Source: Candidatus Zixiibacteriota bacterium (GTDB lineage Bacteria > Zixibacteria > MSB-5A5 > GN15 > JACZUZ01). Taken from it: 6,886 bases of DNA. Shown piece by piece: positions 1 through 5,901 of the stretch. The position numbers and the translations under genes are program-made. The stretch covers positions 1-6,886 of the forward strand of contig JACZUZ010000106.1 in NCBI GenBank assembly GCA_022572905.1. Reading direction: 5' to 3'. The notes below the pieces were generated by a model. The model was not told where the DNA came from and searched no databases. It was given only the letters and a program-made list of their open reading frames with translations. The first letter of the stretch is position 1, and each line of letters starts with the position of its first letter.

Positions 1-1346
1 CGGACAACGGAGGCTTCATGGCCTTGGGATCAACTTTTTCTTATGGACAAGGAGATTATGACCTATACCTTGTCCGGCTTGATTCTCTAGGCGATACTCT
101 CTGGACAAAAACATACGGCGGATCAGGCACCGATTTCGGATATGATATTGCGCGAGCCAGCGACGGCGGATACATTTTAACAGGCATGACACGCTCCTCA
201 GGATTGGGCAAAGGCGATGTTTATCTTCTAAAGATCAGTTCGCTCGGGCAGGTATTGTGGTCAAAAACTTTTGGCGGAAGTGAACGCGACGAAGGCTTGT
301 CTGTGCGAGAAGCTCCCGATAAGGGTTTTATCATAGCGGGCTCGACAGAGTCTTTTGGCGCCGGGGCCGAAGATTTCTATCTGATAAAAGTAGATTCGCT
401 GGGCGAATTGGAGTGGAGCCGCGTATTTGGCGGGCCGGGCAGCGAATGGACCGGAGCTGTGCGAGTTAGCGCTGACGGAGGATTTGTTCTTGTTGGAGGA
501 TCAACATCTGACGCCAACGGCTACAGCGATGTAGTATTAATGAAACTAAACAGCGTCGGCGATTCGCTTTGGACACGAAAATATGGCGGAGCGGCGGCTG
601 ACCTGGGTTTCTCCATCGAGGTAACAGCTGACGACGGGTTTGTGATTGTTGGAGCTTCTGCGTCATGGACAAGCGAATACAACGACGCCTATGTAATCAA
701 GACTGACTCTATCGGAACTCTGGAATGGGAAAACACGTTTGGCGGAGTATTTGACGAGCGCGCATTTAGCGCCGTGCAAATCGCTGATGGCGGTTATATG
801 GTCAGTGGTATAACCGAATCATTCGGAGCTGGCAAGACAGATGTGTATATGTTCAGGCTTGACGCGGGTGGATGGCAATTATGGTCGCAAACCTATGGTG
901 GCAGTGAGTCAGAAAGTTGTCGCGGGTCGCTTTTGAGCGCTGATCAGAATATTATTCTGATAGGACTTTCATACTCAAACAGTCAGGGTGGGTCGGATTT
1001 GTTTCTGGTTAAAGCGCAAAGCGATCTTGCGACTGATGTAAAATTAAATGAGCTATCTGCGCTTCCAAAAGATTTTGAGTTGGGCCAGAATTATCCGAAT
1101 CCATTTAACCCGAAAACTACTATTCCCTTTTCAATTTCCAGATCGAGCGCGGTAACGCTGTTTGTGTACAATGTAATTGGACAAAAAGTAGCGACGCTAC
1201 TTGACAGACATCTTTCTGCGGGTCAATATCAAGTTCAATGGGACGGACGCCGGGACGATGGCGGCAGACTCGCCAGCGGAATTTATTTCTACAGACTCAA
1301 GGCCGGTGAGAGGGTATTCACAAATAAGATGGCTCTTCTTAAGTAG
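1..1346 (+). CDS. Secreted 52-residue-repeat (beta-propeller-like) protein with C-terminal sorting-like domain, 5'-truncated
   Basis: The frame is open from base 3 and reads D-N-G-G-F before the first Met at 18. That is the middle of a repeat unit, so the true start lies upstream of the window. Six units of about 52 residues follow, each beginning W-(T/S)-x-x-(Y/F)-G-G and containing a D-G-G-(Y/F)-x-(I/V/L) core and a final D-x-(Y/F)-x-(I/L/M)-K-x-D-S-x-G segment. Such units are usually read as blades of a beta-propeller. The tail holds N-Y-P-N-P-F-N-P (about residues 358-365 counted from the Met at 18) and then an Ig-like segment ending S-G-I-Y-F-Y-R-L-K-A-G, with K-M-A-L-L-K at the terminus. 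This tail type (FlgD_ig / type-A T9SS-sorting-like) marks secreted or surface proteins in Bacteroidetes and many FCB candidate phyla. The substrate is unknown and no catalytic motif is visible. It ends 119 bp before the doxX-like gene, and I see no clear terminator after it. Confidence 0.9.
   Translation, partial: DNGGFMALGSTFSYGQGDYDLYLVRLDSLGDTLWTKTYGGSGTDFGYDIARASDGGYILTGMTRSSGLGKGDVYLLKISSLGQVLWSKTFGGSERDEGLSVREAPDKGFIIAGSTESFGAGAEDFYLIKVDSLGELEWSRVFGGPGSEWTGAVRVSADGGFVLVGGSTSDANGYSDVVLMKLNSVGDSLWTRKYGGAAADLGFSIEVTADDGFVIVGASASWTSEYNDAYVIKTDSIGTLEWENTFGGVFDERAFSAVQIADGGYMVSGITESFGAGKTDVYMFRLDAGGWQLWSQTYGGSESESCRGSLLSADQNIILIGLSYSNSQGGSDLFLVKAQSDLATDVKLNELSALPKDFELGQNYPNPFNPKTTIPFSISRSSAVTLFVYNVIGQKVATLLDRHLSAGQYQVQWDGRRDDGGRLASGIYFYRLKAGERVFTNKMALLK
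102..1028 (+). repeat. Tandem 156-bp (52-residue) coding repeats
   Basis: Units start at the Trp codons at 102, 258, 414, 570, 726 and 882. The first five are each exactly 52 codons; the last is 49 codons and runs into the tail. The remains of an earlier unit occupy 1-101. Conserved positions are W1, GG at 6-7, (D/x)GG(Y/F) near 21-24, a G near 28, D near 39 and K near 44. Sequence between units has diverged strongly, so this is an old protein-level repeat and not a recent DNA duplication. Confidence 0.85.
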
Positions 1347-1451
1347 GCCTGCTTTTCTGTTCGGTCGCTAAAAAATTTCGCGAAAAAATAAATTGACAAT
1401 TACGAAGAGTTACACGAAGTTCATGTCGGCTGTTTTAACAAGTCTGAAGAC

Positions 1452-1457
1452 AGGGAG
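1452..1457 (+). promoter_or_regulatory. Ribosome binding site of the DoxX-family gene
   Basis: AGGGAG lies eight bases before the ATG at 1466. It is a good match to the anti-Shine-Dalgarno sequence and supports this start codon. Confidence 0.7.
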
Positions 1458-1465
1458 TCGTTATA

Positions 1466-1894
1466 ATGTTATTCAAAAACAAATCCAGATCGCTAAGTGA
1501 CGGCGCGCTTATATCATTGTTAATCAGAGTCGCCCTTGGCCCCTTATTTTTTGGAATGGGCGTGATGAAATTAACGCACTATGTGGACACGGTGGACCGT
1601 ATTCGAGCGGGCTTCGCGACCGCATGGTTGCCTTTGGAGTTATTTACTCCGTTCATCTATATTATGCCGCCGCTTGAACTTCTACTGGGGCTGGCGTTGG
1701 TTTTGGGATATCAGTATCGCTACACACTGGTCGCGCTAAGCTTATTTATGTCCGCTCTTTCGTTTGGACTGATGACGCAGGGAAATTTTGATAGTATGAT
1801 TCGCAATTTACTGATCGTCATAATTGCCCTCTACGGTATCTCACGTTCCTCTGAAAACGTGTGGACAATTGACAAGGCATTAGCTCGCAAATGA
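1466..1894 (+). CDS. DoxX-family integral membrane protein
   Basis: A protein of 142 residues with four hydrophobic helices at about 14-36, 60-81, 85-104 and 111-126, which is the size and topology of the DoxX/DoxX-like family. Family-like features are Arg21 followed by L-G-P-L-F-F-G-M-G-V-M-K-L in helix 1, and P-P-L-E-L-L-L-G-L in helix 2 with Glu71. DoxX was first described as a subunit of an archaeal thiosulfate:quinone oxidoreductase. Most bacterial homologues are uncharacterised, and some are tied to redox or detoxification functions, so no specific substrate can be given. The ATG is supported by AGGGAG eight bases upstream. The gene converges on the CHAP gene with a 48-bp gap. Its 3' flank carries one copy of the 18-bp direct repeat, so that sequence probably forms part of its mRNA tail. 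Confidence 0.8.
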   Translation: MLFKNKSRSLSDGALISLLIRVALGPLFFGMGVMKLTHYVDTVDRIRAGFATAWLPLELFTPFIYIMPPLELLLGLALVLGYQYRYTLVALSLFMSALSFGLMTQGNFDSMIRNLLIVIIALYGISRSSENVWTIDKALARK

Positions 1895-1920
1895 AATAGC
1901 CTTCTGTCTTTTTGAGTAAT

Positions 1921-1938
1921 CTGGTCAGGAAGCGTTAG
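1921..1938. repeat. 18-bp direct repeat, copy 1 (after the CHAP stop codon)
   Basis: The sequence CTGGTCAGGAAGCGTTAG is identical to 2423-2440 in the same orientation, 502 bp apart start to start. This copy is non-coding. It lies between the stop codons of the convergent DoxX and CHAP genes, four bases beyond the CHAP stop (TAA at 1945-1943). The match does not extend on either side beyond the 18 bp. Confidence 0.9.
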
Positions 1939-1942
1939 GATT

Positions 1943-2698
1943 TTAGATATTCGGCGCTCGCCCAAACGCCAGAATTTTTTCCATGCGACTATAGACGTAT
2001 TCGAATTCCGCTATTTTCGGACCCTTGTTCCCTTCTATTGAATACAATATCCCATTCGCGAAGCCGCTAACGATCCCGGCATGCCCCTGCCAGCTATCGG
2101 CGCGAATTCTCCACCAGAAAACCAGATCGCCCACTAACGGCGCAAAGTCCGCGCCCGGCTGATACGCCCAACCATGTTTGCGAAACTGATTGAGGATATC
2201 CCTTGCGCTTAGAGAGTACCGAAACGGAATCCCGGTGGGTGTTTGCGAAAAAATCCAACTTATGAACGCCCCGCACCAGGGACTTCCTTCCGGGGCCATA
2301 TTGTTAAGATATTTTCTAACCCAGGGACCTCTATTGTTTCCTCCAACTTCGCAAGCTCCGCTCTTGATTTCAGAGGCGGCCACTTCAAGCGCCAGGAGTC
2401 CGACATTAATTACGCCTCTGGGCTGGTCAGGAAGCGTTAGCAAGCGCGCGTCTTGAGCGTAATTATTATCGAAATATTCTACCGAAAGGCTCCACCATGT
2501 CAGAGGCCCGACAATACCATCGATAGACAGCGGCTGTTCATTTGGGCCAAGATTTTGAGCCTGGAACGCGCGAACAGCGTCTCCGGTTTTGTCGCCAAAG
2601 ACTCCATCTACTTCGAGATTAAAGCCGCGCTTATTGAGTAGACTCTGAAGATGCGCGGTTGGTTTGCCGCGCGAACCATTTGTCTGTATTTGCGTCAA
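1943..2698 (-). CDS. Peptidoglycan-binding + CHAP domain peptidoglycan hydrolase
   Basis: A protein of 251 residues. Residues about 10-72 form a PG_binding_1 domain: L-Q-S-L-L-N-K-R-G-F then V-D-G-V-F-G, A-V-R-A-F-Q, and D-G-I-V-G-P-L-T-W. Residues about 100-250 form a CHAP (NlpC/P60-like cysteine amidase/endopeptidase) domain. Likely catalytic residues are Cys142 (P-W-C-G-A-F), His206 (G-H-A-G-I-V) and Glu222 or Asn224 (I-E-G-N). It would cut peptide or amide bonds in peptidoglycan. No signal peptide or membrane segment is present, as in endolysins or in effectors exported by another route, but no holin or phage gene is nearby. The start is TTG at 2698: the frame has a stop shortly upstream, no ATG or GTG in between, and the next Met is residue 134. 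This start sits in the T-tract of a terminator-like hairpin. The linker at L87-Q92 is encoded by an 18-bp repeat that recurs after the stop codon. Function is confident; the start less so. Confidence 0.88.
   Translation of the reverse strand: MTQIQTNGSRGKPTAHLQSLLNKRGFNLEVDGVFGDKTGDAVRAFQAQNLGPNEQPLSIDGIVGPLTWWSLSVEYFDNNYAQDARLLTLPDQPRGVINVGLLALEVAASEIKSGACEVGGNNRGPWVRKYLNNMAPEGSPWCGAFISWIFSQTPTGIPFRYSLSARDILNQFRKHGWAYQPGADFAPLVGDLVFWWRIRADSWQGHAGIVSGFANGILYSIEGNKGPKIAEFEYVYSRMEKILAFGRAPNI
2423..2440. repeat. 18-bp direct repeat, copy 2 (in-frame at the domain linker)
   Basis: Identical to 1921-1938. On the minus strand it is exactly six codons, L-T-L-P-D-Q (residues 87-92 of the CHAP protein), at the junction between the peptidoglycan-binding domain and the catalytic domain. 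Confidence 0.9.
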
Positions 2699-2716
2699 AA
2701 AAGGGGCATCTGCCCC
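2697..2716 (-). terminator. Intrinsic terminator / possible attenuator upstream of the CHAP gene
   Basis: On the minus strand GGGGCA-GA-TGCCCC (2716-2703; realistically a five-pair GC stem with a four-base AGAT loop) is followed directly by six T residues (2702-2697). This is a good intrinsic terminator about 60 bp past the stop of the DUF5686 gene (2774). The T run reaches into the TTG start of the CHAP gene, so the element either ends the upstream transcript or acts as an attenuator in the CHAP leader. Confidence 0.7.
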
Positions 2717-2721
2717 GCACG

Positions 2722-2729
2722 CCCTTCTT
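2722..2729 (-). promoter_or_regulatory. Candidate Shine-Dalgarno for the CHAP gene or its mini-ORF
   Basis: AAGAAGGG on the minus strand. It is 12 bases before an ATG at 2709 that opens a four-codon ORF (M-P-L-F, TGA at 2697-2695), and 23 bases before the TTG at 2698. If the 14-base hairpin at 2716-2703 is folded, the effective distance to TTG falls to nine bases. The match to the consensus is only moderate. Confidence 0.35.
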
Positions 2730-2773
2730 TGTCAGCCGGGTTGAACTCCAATGTTACAAGTCGAGCTGAATTG

Positions 2774-5185
2774 TTATAAGCCCCAACTGATGAAGAAATC
2801 ATTTGTGTCGTATGCGGAAAGTTGCCAGGTAAAGCGCAAATCTCCCAGCGGAAGAAAGCGGCTGACTCCGAAACCGATTTCACTATACCAGTTCCGGAGC
2901 TCGGGGTAAGACTGAATTTGATCCGGAAGCCCGGTATAGTAATCTGTCCAGGCTATCGCGCCATGAACCAGCAGGCGACCTTTGAAGTTCTTGATTACCG
3001 GAATCTGCGACAGTTCAAACGGGTTCAGACGAAATTCATTTTCAATACCCGCGAATAGAAATCTATCTCCAAAGAATTCGTTATCCCCAAGCGTCTTGAG
3101 CCTCGTAGTGGTCGACCTGTGCCCATAATCCGGAGCCACGCGAAAATACCTCTGTGACGGCGGCGAACCGGAGCTGGCGCCCGCGATGACTTTGAGCCGA
3201 GTCATCCCCAATGAGTTTCGAGCGCGGAGGTCCAGTTTGGCCATGTAGCGTTTGAATTTGAAATCCCCTCCAACGCTTGCACTATCGGCTTGCTGATACT
3301 CGAGTTCAAGCTGTGTGTCGCTCCAACCAAATCCGGGGTACACGTCGCGACCGTTGCGAATGTAATCGCGTGTATCAAATTTCAAACTAGCGCCCCATTC
3401 ACGGAGCGTACCGAAATCAACGCGCGGATTTTCTTTGTAGTGAGGCGCCGTTCCCCAGAAACTAAATTCGCTGGCGCGATTGATAGATTTCTGATTCATA
3501 TCCGCAAACGACAAACTCAATTTCCACTTGGGAAAAATTCTATGACTGAGCAGCGCCTTCCAACCTTCTTCTTCCAGATAATTTTCCGGGTCTGTTTGAA
3601 AAAAAAGCGTCTTAAATGTCGCGTCGTGAGGTTCGCGGCCCGACATGTAATCAATCGGCGCGATACCATCAGAGACCATAAGAGACAGATTTGTTTCATA
3701 GTATTTTGAGAAACTGTAGGCGAGCTCTGCGCTCCAATTCCAGCGACCGGCTGATGTTGATCGTCCCTGCCGAAAACGAAATGACGGTCCGATTGGCCAT
3801 GAGCGGTATTGAAAACCAACACCCAAGTAGGCGCCTTCGACTGAGTTGAAGTGAACAATATCTGTCAAACTTGTAAGGTGGTAGCGCTTGAGGAATCGTT
3901 TGTAGCCTTTGTTGGCGCGGTAGACGTTGTATGCGGTGCGAATTGTTGGATTATTTTCAAGAACGCTGTCTTTGAGGAAATCGGTTCGTTTATATCCGGC
4001 TTTGTCTCTTGCCGTCAAGGGGATTGTTTGCCGCGAAGCCCAGTCAGATGAATCGATGTCATCGGCGCCCTCTGCTACCTCCACTATAAATCGATCAAAC
4101 AGCCCCGTCGGTAATTCACCATTTATTTCGTATTCCTGAATTCCCACAATTTGCTCAATTTTCCACATTGTCGTATCGGAAGAAATCAAAACTTCCAAAT
4201 TAAGGTTCACCGGCAACCAGTATTTGCCCTCAAATCTTTCAAAACGCTGTTGAAAGCTGGATGAAACGCTGTCTTTGCCATTTTCATGTTGGCGACTCCG
4301 GGATACATCAATTTCTATTACCTCATACGTCGAGTCCGCAATTCCCACAGTTCCACGAAAATAGCGCGGCTTGTCTTCCTTTGGTTCAAACTCAAGCAGA
4401 AAAATAGCTAAACTGTCAATGAACAGGGTATCGAGTATGCTATAATTAAATATTTCGAGAGCGTCGGTAGCCGTTGGTGTGGGGAGTTTGTCGGGTCCCC
4501 ATTGTATTCGATCTCGATTGAAGTTAGGTATTTCATAGACACCAAGTGTATTCCACTCTGGCAAAAGCGTCGCCCCCTGTTTGCGGGCTACAATTATTTC
4601 TTTGTAATCGTCGGGCTGACGCCAGTATCCATTAGACTGGGATTCAGCGATAAAAGCCACTGCAAATGAAGTGTCAGAGGGCTGTTTGTATGATGCGAAT
4701 CCTTTGGTATATGCTTTGAAGGCGTAGTTATCGATAGCTTTCAGTATCTCTTTCTTACGTGAAATCGCACGGCTGATGATACGCTGGGCTTCACTCAAGT
4801 CGTCCGCATATACGGTAGTCCCGGACAATTCAAGAACAACGGGTGTCAAATATGCGTTCAATAAGACTTCATCATCTGGAGCCAGCTCAAATTTCAGCTC
4901 GCTCGAAACAAATGAAATGGCGCTGAAGACAAGCTCGCTGTCTCCCTCTCTGACAAAAATCCTATAGCGTCCTTCAGCGTTGGCCATCGTACCGCGGTTT
5001 GAGCCAGCGACTCTCACCGATGCGAATGGAATTTCCTCACCGGTTTGAGAATTGATAACCGACCCATTGACAAGAGTTTCTCCTGAGCCAGCCTGGGAAG
5101 GAACGTGAATGCCCAAGCTGATCGAGAACATGACGGCGCCAAATAAGCAATATCTAAAATTGCAGCATTTGTGGAGATTCTTCAT
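2774..5185 (-). CDS. Outer-membrane protein: carboxypeptidase-like regulatory domain + DUF5686 + beta-barrel
   Basis: A protein of 803 residues. Residues 1-32 look like a signal peptide: basic start, hydrophobic 13-29, likely cut after S-Q-A. Residues about 37-115 are a CarboxypepD_reg-like beta-sandwich (V-N-G-S-V-I-N-S-Q-T-G-E-x-I-P-F-A-S-V and later N-A-E-G-R-Y), common at the N-terminus of Bacteroidetes outer-membrane proteins. About 130-440 match the DUF5686 pattern: A-Q-R-I-I-S-R-A-I-S-R-K-K then N-Y-A-F-K-A-Y-T-K. About 445-803 are rich in alternating aromatic strands with Omp85/surface-antigen character (F-A-G-I-E-N-E-F-R-L and G-F-G-V-S-R-F-L-P-L-G), so a C-terminal barrel is likely. 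The function of DUF5686 proteins is unknown. No Shine-Dalgarno sequence precedes the ATG; instead a two-codon ORF ATG-GCC-TGA overlaps it as TGATG. The gene is divergent from the thioredoxin-like gene, and a terminator hairpin follows its stop. Confidence 0.87.
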   Translation of the reverse strand: MKNLHKCCNFRYCLFGAVMFSISLGIHVPSQAGSGETLVNGSVINSQTGEEIPFASVRVAGSNRGTMANAEGRYRIFVREGDSELVFSAISFVSSELKFELAPDDEVLLNAYLTPVVLELSGTTVYADDLSEAQRIISRAISRKKEILKAIDNYAFKAYTKGFASYKQPSDTSFAVAFIAESQSNGYWRQPDDYKEIIVARKQGATLLPEWNTLGVYEIPNFNRDRIQWGPDKLPTPTATDALEIFNYSILDTLFIDSLAIFLLEFEPKEDKPRYFRGTVGIADSTYEVIEIDVSRSRQHENGKDSVSSSFQQRFERFEGKYWLPVNLNLEVLISSDTTMWKIEQIVGIQEYEINGELPTGLFDRFIVEVAEGADDIDSSDWASRQTIPLTARDKAGYKRTDFLKDSVLENNPTIRTAYNVYRANKGYKRFLKRYHLTSLTDIVHFNSVEGAYLGVGFQYRSWPIGPSFRFRQGRSTSAGRWNWSAELAYSFSKYYETNLSLMVSDGIAPIDYMSGREPHDATFKTLFFQTDPENYLEEEGWKALLSHRIFPKWKLSLSFADMNQKSINRASEFSFWGTAPHYKENPRVDFGTLREWGASLKFDTRDYIRNGRDVYPGFGWSDTQLELEYQQADSASVGGDFKFKRYMAKLDLRARNSLGMTRLKVIAGASSGSPPSQRYFRVAPDYGHRSTTTRLKTLGDNEFFGDRFLFAGIENEFRLNPFELSQIPVIKNFKGRLLVHGAIAWTDYYTGLPDQIQSYPELRNWYSEIGFGVSRFLPLGDLRFTWQLSAYDTNDFFISWGL

Positions 5186-5301
5186 CAGGCCATAAGAATG
5201 CTAAAATAAACCTCGCCTGGCTATAAACTTGTGGACGTTCGATATTGTAAAATGGTTATGCTTTACCTATTCTTCGAAAAACGTCGTACAAGAAGCGAAA
5301 A
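5186..5301. promoter_or_regulatory. Divergent promoter region between the DUF5686 and thioredoxin-like genes
   Basis: This 116-bp AT-rich gap separates two divergently read starts and must hold both promoters unless they lie inside genes. A weak plus-strand sigma70-like candidate is TTGTAA at 5245-5250, a 17-bp spacer and TATTCT at 5268-5273, about 29 bp before the ATG at 5302. A weak minus-strand candidate is TTTACA (5251-5246), an 18-bp spacer and TTTATA (5227-5222). The two -35 boxes would overlap, which would link the two promoters. The matches are poor enough to arise by chance, and other sigma factors may apply. Confidence 0.3.
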
Positions 5302-5892
5302 ATGAAAGAAAGCGCCAGCAAATCCCCGGGGAATCTATTTTACACAGCCACCAGATGGCTCGTATTTCTTATTCTGATAACGACGGGCGGATTCGCGGGC
5401 GTTTATTGGTCAATGGAAACCAGGGGATATCTGAATACTCCAATCGTAACAATTCAGCCGCCAAGTTCAATACTTACTGTCGGGTCGGCTTTCCCAAATC
5501 TTGCCGTGCTTGACGAGTCCGGTGGAATCCACTGGACACGTAATCTAATCGGAGATCGGGGCGCTGTGGTGATGTTTCTCGAAATTGGCTGTGAGCCGTG
5601 TAGCGTCATGACCCACAAATGGCAGGGATTAATTGATAATTCCTCAGCCGAGGACTTGAATATTTTCGGAATCTGTTTTCAACTTCCCGATGAAGTGAGC
5701 GAATATCGCCAGCGCCGCGGCCTTACGTTTCCTATCTATAGCGACACTATTGGCATGTTTCTTGGAAAGTATAAAGTTGACAAATTCCCGCTCAGGCTGG
5801 TGGTCGGAGAATCTCGCACAGTGCGCTCACACAATATTTTGGCCGACCTGAAGGTAGATTTCTCTCAATTGGCGCGCGAGCTCGCACAATGA
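5302..5892 (+). CDS. Membrane-anchored thioredoxin-like (TlpA/redoxin-type) protein
   Basis: A protein of 196 residues. One transmembrane helix at about 19-36 (W-L-V-F-L-I-L-I-T-T-G-G) acts as an uncleaved anchor and should place the rest in the periplasm. Residues about 60-195 have the AhpC-TSA/TlpA thioredoxin fold: G-S-A-F-P-N-L near the start, then V-V-M-F-L-E-I-G-C-E-P-C with the redox pair Cys97 and Cys100, and a K-F-P-L-R-L-V-V segment whose Pro163 fits the conserved cis-Pro. Family members reduce or transfer electrons to disulfides of exported proteins or cytochrome-c maturation factors. No cytochrome-c maturation genes are near, so the partner is unknown. A third Cys (125) lies in a predicted strand. 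The ATG is preceded by a weak AGAAG six bases upstream. The gene converges on the VOC gene with a nine-base gap. Confidence 0.82.
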   Translation: MKESASKSPGNLFYTATRWLVFLILITTGGFAGVYWSMETRGYLNTPIVTIQPPSSILTVGSAFPNLAVLDESGGIHWTRNLIGDRGAVVMFLEIGCEPCSVMTHKWQGLIDNSSAEDLNIFGICFQLPDEVSEYRQRRGLTFPIYSDTIGMFLGKYKVDKFPLRLVVGESRTVRSHNILADLKVDFSQLARELAQ

Positions 5893-5901
5893 CACGCGTA
5901 T

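Noticed and set aside
1376..1385. Palindrome TTTCGCGAAA after the repeat-protein gene
   Set aside because: It has no loop and no suitable T-tract, so it is not a terminator. A ten-base palindrome in AT-rich sequence is weak evidence for an operator.
1393..1398. Perfect TTGACA -35 box upstream of the DoxX gene
   Set aside because: No acceptable -10 hexamer lies 15-19 bp downstream, so I do not call a promoter.
1921..2440. The 18-bp repeats as transposon or integron ends
   Set aside because: There is no transposase, integrase, terminal inverted repeat or target duplication between or beside them; the interval is simply the catalytic half of the CHAP gene.
2695..2883. Minus-strand frame of 62 codons that ends at the CHAP start
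   Set aside because: Most of it overlaps the end of the DUF5686 gene in another frame and shows no family features. Only its last four codons (the mini-ORF in the hairpin) are kept as a finding.
3290..3709. Open frame of 139 codons on the plus strand
   Set aside because: It lies antisense to the DUF5686 gene, has no recognisable domain and looks like a shadow of the coding frame. The same applies to the other short frames antisense to the DUF5686, CHAP and VOC genes.
5229..5513. Plus-strand frame of 94 codons across the thioredoxin-like gene start
   Set aside because: It overlaps the thioredoxin-like gene in another frame; that gene has a clear domain, CxxC and membrane anchor, whereas this frame has none.
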